Source: Sphaerolaimus hirsutus (Eukaryota; Nematoda; Chromadorea; Monhysterida; Sphaerolaimidae). Taken from it: 64,000 bases of DNA. A program made the position numbers and the translations under genes. The stretch spans positions 13,764,001-13,828,000 of the forward strand of contig OZ038456.1 in NCBI GenBank assembly GCA_964036195.1, written 5' to 3'. Shown piece after piece: positions 54,260-64,000 of this stretch. The notes under the pieces were generated by a model. It searched no databases, was not told the DNA's origin, and worked only from the letters and a program-made list of their open reading frames with translations. Every line of letters starts with the position of its first letter. Within the stretch, counting starts at the first letter, position 1.

Positions 54260-57200
54260 TCACGCGTACTCAAATCCAACCTTGAACGTGATGCCGCCGT
54301 CCTCCAGACGTTTGTAAATGTCCGTCTTAGCGAAGGCCACTGCCGGAGTGAACACGCCACCCCTGGAAAAATATAGTGTTGTTTTGGCTTGTATGTGATT
54401 AGCAGTGAGAAAATTTCCTGAGATTTATATTTTTTTAAATTTCAGAAACTATCAACAAAAATAGTATTTTATTATAGTTTTTCCGGGGGGGTTTTCAGAG
54501 AGATAATTTAATTTGTATTTTATTTATGAGAAGAAAATATATAAAAAATTCATTTATATTTTTTTATTTTCTCTGTGTGTTTTTTCAGAGAGATTTTATT
54601 ATATTTCTCGTTAACACACTTTCTGATATTGTGTAATTATATTTTCTCAGTCACCCATTTTATCAATGCCAGCGTGCTGTTGTAAAATCAGTATTGGTAT
54701 AGTCGGCAGACACGATACTCTACACACAGATAAGAGTTATGTCTTCGGCTGGCAGAGGGCCAGCCGAGAACTTATGGAAGGCGCGATGACGACGAAGTTA
54801 GTTAGTTAGTGTTAGTTGAAGACGACGTGATGGCGACGATAGTGATCACGTCATGATGGAGTGTTTACTCCGGAAAAATGTACGGCGTAATGTCATCCGA
54901 GTATATTATCAGTATAAAAAGCAGCTATCATCTGAATCTACCAATTTACCACCACCCCCCCACCCCCAAACCCCCCCCCCCCCCTCAACCCACCCGTTAG
55001 GCATGCTCTTGCGCTCATTAGCCACGCACATAGCCGCAGCCACCAGACACACGGCGGTGGCGTTGTAGCCCACGTCGGGCCCGTCGCAGCGGACCGCCAT
55101 CTTGGCAGTGCACTTGTCGGCCGGGTTGGTCGAGTCGGCGTCCAGTTTCAGGGTCGATTGTTTGCCGCGAGCGAAGAACCAGTAGGTGAAACTGGAGGTC
55201 GATGCCTGCGGGGGGGGGGGGGTGTGGGGGTTGACTTGTGGTTTAAGAGCCATGACAAAAAAAAACAGTTCGGTTAAAGGGGGTCTGTGCCTGTGCGCAT
55301 CTAAACCCGGTGCACATGTAAGCCAAAATTCCCGCATTTTTCCATCACACTGATATTTATTGAAGAAATCGGTCCTCGTACTGTCAATTCTCTACAAAAT
55401 ACACCGAATGGCGTGTCTGTCGTTCGATATTTATGTATATTTACATAGATATAAGCGATTATTTTCGCCAATGCCAATGGCGCCAGCGCTATGACGCCAT
55501 ACGTCACCATGTAGGTAAAATTTGAGGGGGGGGGGCTGAGCAACCCCCCATTGACTGGGCTCAATAAACAAATAGCCCCCCGCTCAAAAATCCTGGATAT
55601 GTCCCTAGCCCCCCGATACCCGGGTCTAGATGTGCACCGGGTTTACATGCGCACCGAGTTCTCGCCGGTTAAAGGATAGAGAACCAGCCAGTGCGCATTT
55701 TCTAGCACATAACTCAACTCACGCACAAAATAACACACTCACTTTCAACACCACAAAAGATGAAAAACAGGCATTCTTTGTAAAAAGAATACCCCCAAAT
55801 AAATGTCGTTAAAAACGTTTTTTTTCCTTGGCCGTTATTTTTTAACCGTTTTTTAAAAAATTAGTCCCATGATGTCAGGCGACAGTACTGCAAAGCAGCA
55901 GAAACATAACATCTACGGGTTTAAAACAGTTTTACATTTTGAAGAAAAATAAATGGTGGCAAAATTTCTGAAACAATAGTTTTCAAGTGTTTTTTGCCGA
56001 TTATGAAAATAGTGTGCAATATGACACCATTTCAGAAATAGGGTGTGAGTTCTGGATCACCGGCACCACTATTTTAACATTCAGATGACAATTTTGCTGG
56101 GGAGGGGGGGTTCAAAATCAGAATAAATGTAGATATCTGCAAATTTATCTACCGCGGTCTATTTGCCTTAACATAAACAAAAATACGTATACATTTTTCC
56201 TATACCAGGCGCATTCTTAACTGATTTTTGTTACTTTTGACTACCCCGAAATAAATATGCATCAAACTTCTCAATTCGCATTGGACCTATTTATCTAGGA
56301 GTGCGTAAAAAATTTCAGGTTGGAAAAACGAGTTTTCGGAAAAAGGTCGGGTCAACTAAACTTCAAAAGCGAACGATTTCCCGTCAATTGTAAAAAATGT
56401 CAACCAACCTGCAGTCTGGTGGGTCCGCCGTCGGCGAACATTCCAAAAGTGCACAATTTTACATTTTGCTCGCAAAACTTCCTTGTCGCGTCGAACTTGG
56501 ACATGAGCATCGTGAAGGCGGCCCAAAATGCGATCATCAAAGCCGCCAACAAGCCGGGACATTTCAGGTAAGTGTGCACCGTGTACTGTAAAGTGTCAAG
56601 TTGGAAGTGACAAACTAAGTTGAGAGTAGGGTCGAGTGACTCGAGTCAACAATGATGTCACTTTTAGAGGAAAAATTCTATAAAAAAGAAAGTATATTTA
56701 AAATGACAGATATTCATTATTATTGAAACACTTTATCCACGTTTTTAAATTGAGACAATTTTTCTAAGGTATCTATCTTACGGCAACTTATCCACTCAAT
56801 TTCACGAAACTGATAACTCCGTTCGAATAACACTTAAGTTCACCACACTGAATTAATCTTAATCTCAGCCAAGAGTAGATCCATAACACATTTATCGGCT
56901 TAAACAATTTCCTTGCCAACAGTGTGCCAAAACATAAAAATAAAATAAAAATTCTTAAAAACTCACCGCGGGCTGCTCAGTACCGTGATAATTATGATAA
57001 ATGCTGCGATTGCAGACGCTCCTATCCGATCCGGGAAAAATTACAGCCCAACTTTTCAAGGGCTCGTAATAAAACAGCGGCGGTTTGGCGGGCAAAACGG
57101 GTTCACTTTTGACGGGCTTTTCGGGCATGATTTGCCGACGAATTTTGCCCAGATCAGATTTGCTGGAAAAGCCCAGCAAAAGGGTTTTGTAGGTGCCGCT

Positions 57201-59751
57201 GTTGATTACGTAGCCCTGCAAGGGGGGGGGGGGGGGGTTACGAGGTGGAACATAATTTAATATTCTAGAATGAGGTAGAAATTAAAGTACCGGGGCCACC
57301 GAAACTTTTCTGTGATTTTTTTCTGGTTTTGAAATGGTTTTCTGTGATTTTTACTGACCAGAAATTTATCACGGTATAAATGATTGTTATATCTCAGTGT
57401 GGGAGTTATGTACTAGTCAAAGTGACATCACATATAGTAGGGTTCAAACGGGATTGACTTTTCGGGATCGGGATCGGGATTCACTTTTTGAGATTTCGGG
57501 ATCGGGATCGGGATCGGGATTGGGGTTTCGGGATCGGGATCGGGATTGGTTTTTTGAGATTTCGGGATCGGGATCGGGATCGGGATTGGCCGGGATTGGG
57601 GTCACGGGATCGGGATCGGGATTGGGATAGGCATTTTTCCGGGATCGGGATTGGGTTCTAGGGATAGATATTTTGGCCATTTTTCTGGCATTCACAGTTG
57701 ATCATAAAGGTCTCAAAACACTGTTGGATGCCAGAAAAGTGGCATAAAATTGACGCTGGGGGTTTGCATCCACTTTTTTGCATGCAAAAGCGTCATTATT
57801 TCACTTTTTATATTTTCCACTAATTTTTCCGGGATCGGGATCCCGGACTTGGGAGTTTCTCGGGATCGGGATCGGGATTTGAAAACTTTCGGGATCGGGA
57901 TCGGGATTGGTATTTTTGAGATTTCGGGATCGGGATCGGGATCGGGATTGGGGTTTCGGGATCGGGATCGGGACTGGTAAATCCCGGAATTTCACGGGAT
58001 CCGGGATCGGGATCGGGATCCCGTTTGAACCCTAACATATAGTCATCCCAATTTCCAACAACAATCAATCAACCAAAACGCACATTCGGTCCGGGTTTCA
58101 TCTCGGCGAACGTCTCCACCCCATTCAATTCCCCAGCGAAATGTCTGCGCACATATTCCACTCCCAAATCGCAGGGCACCGAATCCCAGCCGCAAGCGCC
58201 CACTATATAACAGCCGTTTTTCTCCGCCAACTCGTTGTACTTGAGTTGGCACTGTTCCAAGAAGTCCGGTTCGCCACTTATGTCCACGTAATTGGTGCCG
58301 TTCTGGACGCAGCAGGAAACTACTGTGTCGCCGTATAGACGGTACTGAGGGGGATATGAGGTTGAAAAGCTCCCAAATAAAGTTGTGAGTCAACACGTAA
58401 ATACAGGTGCTCAATCAATGTTATAACAAATAGCCAACACATGGAGAGTGATGTTTTAGACTATGGAAGCATGCACATTGGCTGGATTTTTCATAAATTT
58501 GAGGAGAAAATATCAAAATATCGTATTTGTATTTCTGAGCATTTTTTCCCGTTTTAGTTTCCAAAAATTATTAAGATTTTCCCAGACACAAACACTTTAT
58601 TATACTTTCTTTCTTCTAAGTTTCTTTCGAAGTTATATTTAACACTGATATAAAACACTCACAGGGCCGACGCAATTGAGCAAAACGTCGCAATTTTCAG
58701 CTAGCGCGTTTATGCTGTGCTCGTCGTTCACGTCCGCGTGCAGCACGGGCACCTCGCTCAAGTCGATGCCTGAAAAATGACTAGTAGACAAGTGAACAAG
58801 TGAAAAGTGCTAAGTAACTTATTAGTGGTGAATTAAGTGACAACTATGTTTACTTAAAATAAAAGTCACTCGTCACTTCTGGTGCCAATTCCAGATCACG
58901 TAAAGTAAACTGTTAAAATGTCATGTAAAACGTCATGTAAAGTGTCAATTGTCATGACAAATGTGAAGTATAGTGTCAATTGTCATGCAAAGTGCACTTA
59001 TAAAATCTTTCTTCTTTGTTTTGATTGACATTTTACATGACACTTAACATTTTACTTTACACTTTACATGGTCTGGGACTTCCCCCAGGTCTGGGACTGC
59101 CCCCAGGACTGTCCCATACCATGTAAAGTGTAAAGTTCCAAATATTATATTTCAGTGATAAAATCCTTTCTTTTTTCATTGACATTTTACTTGACTTGAC
59201 TTTACACTTTGCAGAGAAGGGACTGCCCCGGTTTGCTTGATACTCAATATACCACTTATAATTTCTCTTGTTAATTGTCCACTTTACGGAATTATTATAA
59301 CTTTACGGATTATATGACGGGCTATGGGCCAATTCAGCTAATTGTAAGTGATTAGAAGTGGTAAGAACAAAGATTGCGGTGATTGTCTCCAGGGGACAAT
59401 CCACATTTTGGTAAAGCATCCCACCACCCTACCACATTAAATTTCCACTATAAAATCCGCGTTGTTACAAATGCCCAAGAGAGTGACAGCCAGAACGTCA
59501 AACCAACAACCTGCCACTTAACGGGACACTTTAGAGGAAGCCGTTCAACAACCAATTCCAAACAAACCTATCACTTCACTAGAATCTTTAAGGCACTTTG
59601 CAATCTTCGCTTCATCCCTGCCAGCCACCGCCCACTTGGCACTGCTCCAAATAGTTTCATCCTCTTTCAGGCATTTTGCCAATTTTTCTACCACATATTG
59701 TCCAGCGACCCCGGATGCTCCCAGAACGATATAGGTGAAATCACGACCCAT
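54260..59751 (-). CDS. SCCPDH: saccharopine dehydrogenase-like oxidoreductase, complete, seven exons
   Basis: Exons 59751-59580, 58769-58663, 58344-58084, 57215-56967, 56585-56409, 55205-54994 and 54362-54260 join in frame (phases 1, 0, 0, 0, 0, 2) to 1281 nt, 426 residues, close to the family's usual 429. The N-terminus is a Rossmann fold (YIVLGASGVAGQYVVEKL, then WAVAGRD). Next come LLNCVGPYRLYGDTVVSCC, YVDISGEPDFLEQ and CGWDSVPCDLGVEYV, all family signatures. FPGSDRSV and a hydrophobic stretch (LLAALMIAFWAAFTMLM) precede CTFGMFADGGPT. The end is GGVFTPAVAFAKTDIYKRL, the normal C-terminus. Known members sit on lipid droplets and membranes and their substrate is not settled; they are not true saccharopine dehydrogenases. 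Intron 3 carries a hAT insertion (57438-58034); coding exons are undamaged. Confidence 0.92.
55206..56408. other. intron of the SCCPDH-like gene
   Basis: Polypyrimidine/G-run acceptor next to 55205, then AT-rich DNA; no recognised transposon with both ends. Confidence 0.4.
57438..58034. mobile_element. hAT-type MITE, GGGATC subterminal family
   Basis: Left TAGGGTTCAAACGGGATTG, right GGGATCCCGTTTGAACCCTA, perfect duplication ACATATAG at 57430-57437 and 58035-58042. Made of CGGGATCGGGATCGGG units. Shares outer TAGGGTTCAAACG with 49314-50140 but has a different inner repeat. Confidence 0.95.
58879..59231. mobile_element. two adjoining CTGGTGCCAGTCCC-family MITEs
   Basis: CTGGTGCCAATTCCAGATC at the left, an internal right end GTCTGGGACTGCCCCCAG at about 59090-59107, and a second right end GGGACTGCCCCGG. 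TGTAAAGTGTCAATTG units fill both. In intron 1 of the SCCPDH-like gene. Confidence 0.5.
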
Positions 59752-59904
59752 TTTTCTTTTTTTGGAGGTGTGACAAATAATTCAGATTCAGATGGATTAG
59801 GGGGTCTGGAAAGGAACTATCAATTAGCGTAATTAATCACGTCTAGACGTGCATGCATGTCAAACTAGAGCAACAATTTTGGACCAGTTATATATTTACA
59901 GATA

Positions 59905-60547
59905 CCGTATTACCTCGAAATACCCCCATGGGGGTTTATTATTTCGCCAGCAAATTTTGAGGGGGGTTAATTCGAGGGGGGGTTTATCCGAGGGGGGGTT
60001 TATCCGAGGGGGGGGGGGTCGATTATTTCGCCAGAAATTTTATGAAATTTGCCATACTCAGACATAGAAAAATACAACATTGTCAGAGACGTATGAGTGT
60101 TTATAGGCATATACAAGTGTATAATGTACTGTACTACAAAAAATACGATTCACTAAATGTGATATAGCTAGTGTTTTGTTTTTTAAACAATGATTATACC
60201 CATGCATGTGGATACCCAACAATTTGGCCGAAATACCCATACCCAAAATTCCCATACCCAATACCCATGTATGGGTATTGCATACTCCAAACTTTCAATT
60301 GCGATTATCTCAAAATCGATTTTTTGTAGATCGGTACATTTAGAAGCACACCCTTCATATACACATAAACCTTTCACTAACGTCACTCAGTCATCAGTGG
60401 TATTTGTTGTGTACATGCTGTTTACACTGTATTTGGGGGGAGGGTATTTCGAGGGGGGGGGGGGTATTATTTCCCCAGCCCATTTTGAGGGGGGTTAATT
60501 CGAGGGGGGTTAATTCAAGTGGTGGGGGTTAATTCGAGGTAATACGG
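59905..60547. mobile_element. CCGTATT-family MITE
   Basis: Ends CCGTATTACCTCGAAATACC and CGAGGTAATACGG with TA. Contains an extra insertion-like ATACCCATACCC block at 60199-60280. Lies 150 bp upstream of the SCCPDH-like start codon. Confidence 0.75.
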
Positions 60548-60689
60548 TAAATCAGGCTTGTCTAAAATTCGAATTTATTGGACGAATTCTATACGGTTTT
60601 CAGTTAACTTTTTTTATAACTACATCACATTAGTCATACTCATACACACACTAGTTTTGTATACATTTTTTGGAAAACACATCATTCAG

Positions 60690-60836
60690 CTTTTAACGCA
60701 TTTGGGTACACCAGAATGTCAACTACAGTTGGAAATTTTAAAAAAACTCGCTCCGGTAAGCTTAGACGAATGCAACGCTGATTCATTAGGATTCCAAAAT
60801 TTCGGTAGAAAATTAGTGTGTATAATACCTAAATAG
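60690..60836 (+). CDS. possible terminal exon of an unknown gene
   Basis: An acceptor (TCATTCAG) opens a 49-codon frame (THLGTPECQLQLEILKKL, then SLGFQNFGRKLVCIIPK) ending in TAG, followed by AT-rich DNA with AATAAA-type signals near 60970. The composition is protein-like, but no family is recognised and no upstream exon was found, so it could be a transposon remnant. Confidence 0.25.
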   Translation, partial: LLTHLGTPECQLQLEILKKLAPVSLDECNADSLGFQNFGRKLVCIIPK

Positions 60837-61017
60837 GTTTTATGTATTTAGTTAGATTTCACTCGGTACGTTTGGGATGAATGAAACGCATGGAGTCCGT
60901 CTAATGAAATTCGACTCTTAGACATAAATATAATGATGAGTATTATATAGCAGTCACCAGAGTTTATGATAAATAAAAATAAACATATTTACAAATTGGT
61001 GTGTAAGTAATCAAATA

Positions 61018-61114
61018 CAGTGATGGAACAGCGCCATAAAATATGGTGCTAAGCGCCATCCGAAAGTATGGCCACATTTAGAATGATGGCGCCAGCGATT
61101 ATAAACGTCACTAG
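61018..61114. mobile_element. GGCGCC-type hAT fragment
   Basis: CAGTGATGGAACAGCGCC start and GCGCCAGCGATTATAAACGTCACTA end; not clearly bounded, and invaded by the next element at its right edge. Confidence 0.35.
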
Positions 61115-61372
61115 TAGTGATGAAAAGGCGCCATGGCGCTTTTGGCGCTATATTGCCGTGGCGCCATGCCCATGAAAAACGCCATGGCGCCTGGCGCTAA
61201 TTTTGCCTGGCGCCAGGAACAAAACGCCTGGCGCTAGCGCCAATACAAAAAGCGCTATGGCGCTTCTGGCGCTTGACGCCATTATGCTCTGGCGCTATTG
61301 ACGCTTGGCGCTAGGGGTCGGAAAAGCGCCATGGCGCTTGGCGCCAAAGTCCTGGCGCTTTTCACATCACTA
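61115..61372. mobile_element. hAT-type MITE, GGCGCT subterminal family
   Basis: Left TAGTGATGAAAAGGCGCC, right GGCGCTTTTCACATCACTA, flanks GTCACTAG / GTCATTAT (6 of 8). Confidence 0.8.
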
Positions 61373-61600
61373 GTCATTATATTTCAGTGACTTTATACCA
61401 TGCACGCGTGGTTGGATCACGCTGGAGGCATGCCAATTGCCAACGATATCTAACATTGCTGCTAAAACATCGAAAATTAACGTATTCACAACAATAAAGT
61501 TTTTCATGTTTTCACAAAAGTCGCATGCTTTAATTATCATTGGCAAGCTACCAACGTGGGACATAAATAACTGCGCGTGCAATGTCACCGGAGTATACCT
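61373..61600. mobile_element. palindromic MITE, GCATGCGTGGTT family, copy 2
   Basis: ATATTTCAGTGACTTTATACC ... GTGCAATGTCACCGGAGTATAC with inverted arms; same family as 43033-43283. Confidence 0.5.
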
Positions 61601-61673
61601 ACTAATGGCGCCAATCAAACAACCGCCGCACTTAAAAAGATAGCAACGAAAATATGGCGCCATTCCATCACTG

Positions 61674-62539
61674 TTTGGGGTGCATGTGTAAAGTGTTTTA
61701 CACGACACGACACCACAAAAACACGATATTTTTCGAAATCAATTAATGGCATTCCATTCCAAATTCATTCATAATCACCAAACACTGGAAAATATCGTAA
61801 TATTCAATGTTGTTAGGAATAAAAGCGTGACAATAGCAAGTTGGCATTTTTATAATGTAACATTTTATGCTGCAAAAATCGCTATAAAGCCGGCTCTCAA
61901 GCACCCGAAGCGCGCAGAAATTTGTTTTAGTTTAGTTAATTTGAAATAAATCAATTTTTGTATTTACGCCAAATCGAAAAATAAAATCAACAACTATTTA
62001 GTTTGCCGATCTCAATAAATCAATTCACGAAATCACGCTAATAAAAAAGTGGCACACGCAGTATAAAACAATGTAAATCACATGGTAATTTTCAAGCGGC
62101 CAAAATCTAAAAATTTATAAGACTTAAAACATTTAATATTACTATTTTAACCTACCTAAAATTCAGTTAAAAATCATGGGAAAGCAAAAATATGACACAC
62201 TACGAAAGCCGAAATCATAAGAGAAAATTAGATAAATTTTGAACAAAAAAATATATATTACTAACAGCTACATTTCCTACAAAAATAACGTCATCTTAGT
62301 AAAAAGATTCATTAAAAAATCGGAAAATATGAGAATATTGCAATAAACCGCGGATTATATTTAATTTCAAATTCCACATGTGCAGTGATTTACGTAAAAA
62401 AATCTCGTAAATAAAACGAGCAAACAAAAACAAATAAAGGTGCTGCACATGACAGGAAAAAGGATTGCAAGTGACTTTGGGATCTACTTGAGAGACAAAA
62501 AAGAAGGAAAAAAGCGGCAAAAAGTCTCAAAATAACGTT
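61674..62539. other. AT-rich 3' side of the reticulon gene
   Basis: The part next to 62540 should be reticulon 3' untranslated region. No repeat ends or coding signal recognised. Confidence 0.35.
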
Positions 62540-63246
62540 TCACTGTTGCTTGGCCTTGAGGAATGGTGCGGCTTCTTGTACCCTGCAAAAGTGACAAATG
62601 GAGTGATTGTGTCTTCAAAAACGTGGTTTTTAAATATCATTAAAGCGCATTTACTTTTATTCCAAAATTAACGTATTTTTTAGAATAAGTCCCGATCTTA
62701 TACGTTTACGTTTCCTCCTGAAAAGTATTAGTTCCACCCCAAAAAAGTATCGGTAACCCCCTTACTGCACCCCTGACTCGGTTTTGAGTATACATTCAGG
62801 GTATCGATGGTACAAAACTTTATTTTAGTGCTGATTCACAAGGTACCTAAATATTTTTAGGAAACGTGAAATTCTTTATTTTTGCATATTCGGCGCACCT
62901 CTTGAAAAATTAGCTCATCCTACATTTTGAAGCATAAAAACGTTAACATTTTCTCCAGGAAAAATTCGAGATTGTATAATTTTACACTTTCACTAAAAAA
63001 ACGGTACCATCCCAGCAAAATAAAAAAAACCCAACCAATCAACCCCCGACTCCGCCCACCCCAAACCCACTGCGCAACAACTTTGTTAACTTGTTCGCTG
63101 GCCATGTTCCAGTACATATCGATGGGCTCCTGGTAGACTTCGTAAACCTTGGGCAGGGTGAAAGCGGCAATGAGAAAGATCGCAGCCAGGGCCACACCGG
63201 AAATCCACGCGCCCACGTAGGTGAGCGCCCACAGGAGTACGCCGAA
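62540..63246 (-). CDS. reticulon, last two exons (3' part of gene)
   Basis: Exons 63246-63071 and 62582-62540 join in phase 2 and end in TGA; the remainder lies beyond the window. The reading FGVLLWALTYVGAWISGVAL, then FTLPKVYEVYQEPIDMYW, and the end PFLKAKQQ match the second half of the reticulon homology domain: the second membrane hairpin, the conserved LPxVYExYQxxID segment and the short C-terminal tail. Reticulons are endoplasmic reticulum membrane proteins that bend tubules. The intron upstream contains an ACCGT-type fragment and a CCGTATT element. Confidence 0.85.
62690..62775. mobile_element. TTTACG-family hAT scrap in the reticulon intron
   Basis: ACGTTTACGTTTCCTCCTGA and AAAGTATCGGTAACCCCCTTACT resemble subterminal parts of 7527-8017; no ends. 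Confidence 0.3.
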
Positions 63247-63262
63247 CTGGGTCGGTGTGGGG

Positions 63263-63382
63263 TTTACCGTACCGTATCGTTTACCGCAATTGAGGAAATT
63301 TATTGTGTCGTCTATTGCAAACTCGATAATACAGCCGTATTATTCCAGAAAAAAATGATAATTCGACGGTCCGTACCGTAAA
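63263..63382. mobile_element. ACCGT-family hAT fragment
   Basis: TTTACCGTACCGTATCG at the left and GGTCCGTACCGTAAAAAT at the right, as in 16621-16799, but without the TAGGGTGGCA ends. Confidence 0.4.
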
Positions 63383-63402
63383 AATATATTTAATAAGAAA
63401 TA

Positions 63403-63853
63403 CCGTATTTCCTCGAAATACCCCCGGGGGGTTTATTTTTTCAGAGTGAGAATTTTGAGGGGGGGTTAAACGAGGGGGGGGGTATTTCGAGGGGGGGTTT
63501 ATTATTTCGCCAGAATTTTTTTGAAATCCCAGTACTAAAATGTCGTCGGAAACGTACGCAGACGGCGAAAAATGCAACGAAAATCGCCTTTTATAAGACT
63601 CTAAAGACATTTATAAGTGTGTAGACGTACAAACACTGTTCTCACATAACAGAGTCATCGTTTTTAACGTGTGTTCTGCATTGCCGGGATGATAAACCGC
63701 AGCCTTTGTCATTTATGTTCTCTATACACTAAATTTGGGGGGGGGGGTATTTCGAGGGGGGGGGGTTTATAAGTTCATAGTGTCCATTTTGAGGGGGGGT
63801 ATTTCGAGGGGGGGGGGGGGTATTTCGAGGGGGGGTATTTCGAGGAAATACGG
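63403..63853. mobile_element. CCGTATT-family MITE
   Basis: Ends CCGTATTTCCTCGAAATACC and GGTATTTCGAGGAAATACGG with TA. Near-identical core to 21049-21503 in reverse orientation. Confidence 0.8.
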
Positions 63854-64000
63854 TAGGTATAAGTTTTAAGAAAATTGGGATATGATTTTGTTTATAGTTA
63901 AAAATAATTTGTAGCGTATGGAAACGAATATAAGAATGCCATTTTCTAGAAATAAACTTTTTGCACTATTGCCTTTTGGAAGTAGTGGAATCTGTAATTC

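Noticed and set aside
1681-63853. G-run/CGA blocks as CRISPR arrays or telomeric repeats
   Set aside because: Spacing is irregular, blocks are inverted between the two ends of TA-flanked elements, and the host is eukaryotic.

Overview
This window is nuclear DNA from an invertebrate animal, possibly an arthropod. It carries intron-split genes with GT/AG splice sites, trypsin-like, reticulon, SCCPDH-like and VMO-I-like proteins, a BEL/Pao retrotransposon fragment, and AT-rich DNA packed with short DNA transposons. No species can be named from the sequence alone. Most long ORFs are chance or repeat-derived. The real coding signal sits in short exons, which I joined by splice sites and codon phase.

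Layout. A complete six-exon trypsin-like protease gene lies on the minus strand (1360-7425). A lone minus-strand exon of an unknown gene lies at 8959-9111. A plus-strand gene of unknown family runs from about 15.1 to 24.8 kb in small phase-compatible exons. Two exons of a PAN/apple-like domain follow at 26.8-27.5 kb. A seven-exon plus-strand gene (29264-33397) encodes a secreted protein built of repeated CxxxC...CxxxC modules. From 33.5 to 40.0 kb there is a 6.5 kb composite hAT element with other elements nested inside, including one that carries a broken BEL/Pao reverse transcriptase. A minus-strand VMO-I-like gene (43.5-52.3 kb) has seven exons. A complete seven-exon minus-strand SCCPDH-like oxidoreductase gene lies at 54260-59751. 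The last two exons of a reticulon lie at 62540-63246 on the minus strand, and the rest of that gene is beyond the window.

Transposons dominate. About twenty hAT-type non-autonomous elements can be delimited, most by perfect 8-bp target-site duplications. Each family has a short terminal motif (TAGGGT..., CAGAGTTG..., TAGTGATG..., CAACGATGG...) and its own simple subterminal repeat (TTTACG, GGCGCT, GGTGCC, GGAAAAC, ATCGAT, GGGATC, GGTTCC, ACCGT, AAAATA, TTCGAAAA, GAGTTTTT). A second large group has TA duplications and ends in CCGTATT(T/A)CCTCGAAATAC, with G-run arms. Further foldback and TIR elements fill the introns. No intact transposase was seen, so all copies here would depend on enzymes supplied from elsewhere.

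The genes show no operon-like organisation. Trypsin, VMO-I-like, the Cys-module protein and probably the 15-25 kb protein carry signal-peptide-like starts, so the neighbourhood is rich in secreted proteins, with two housekeeping-type genes (SCCPDH-like, reticulon) at the right end.
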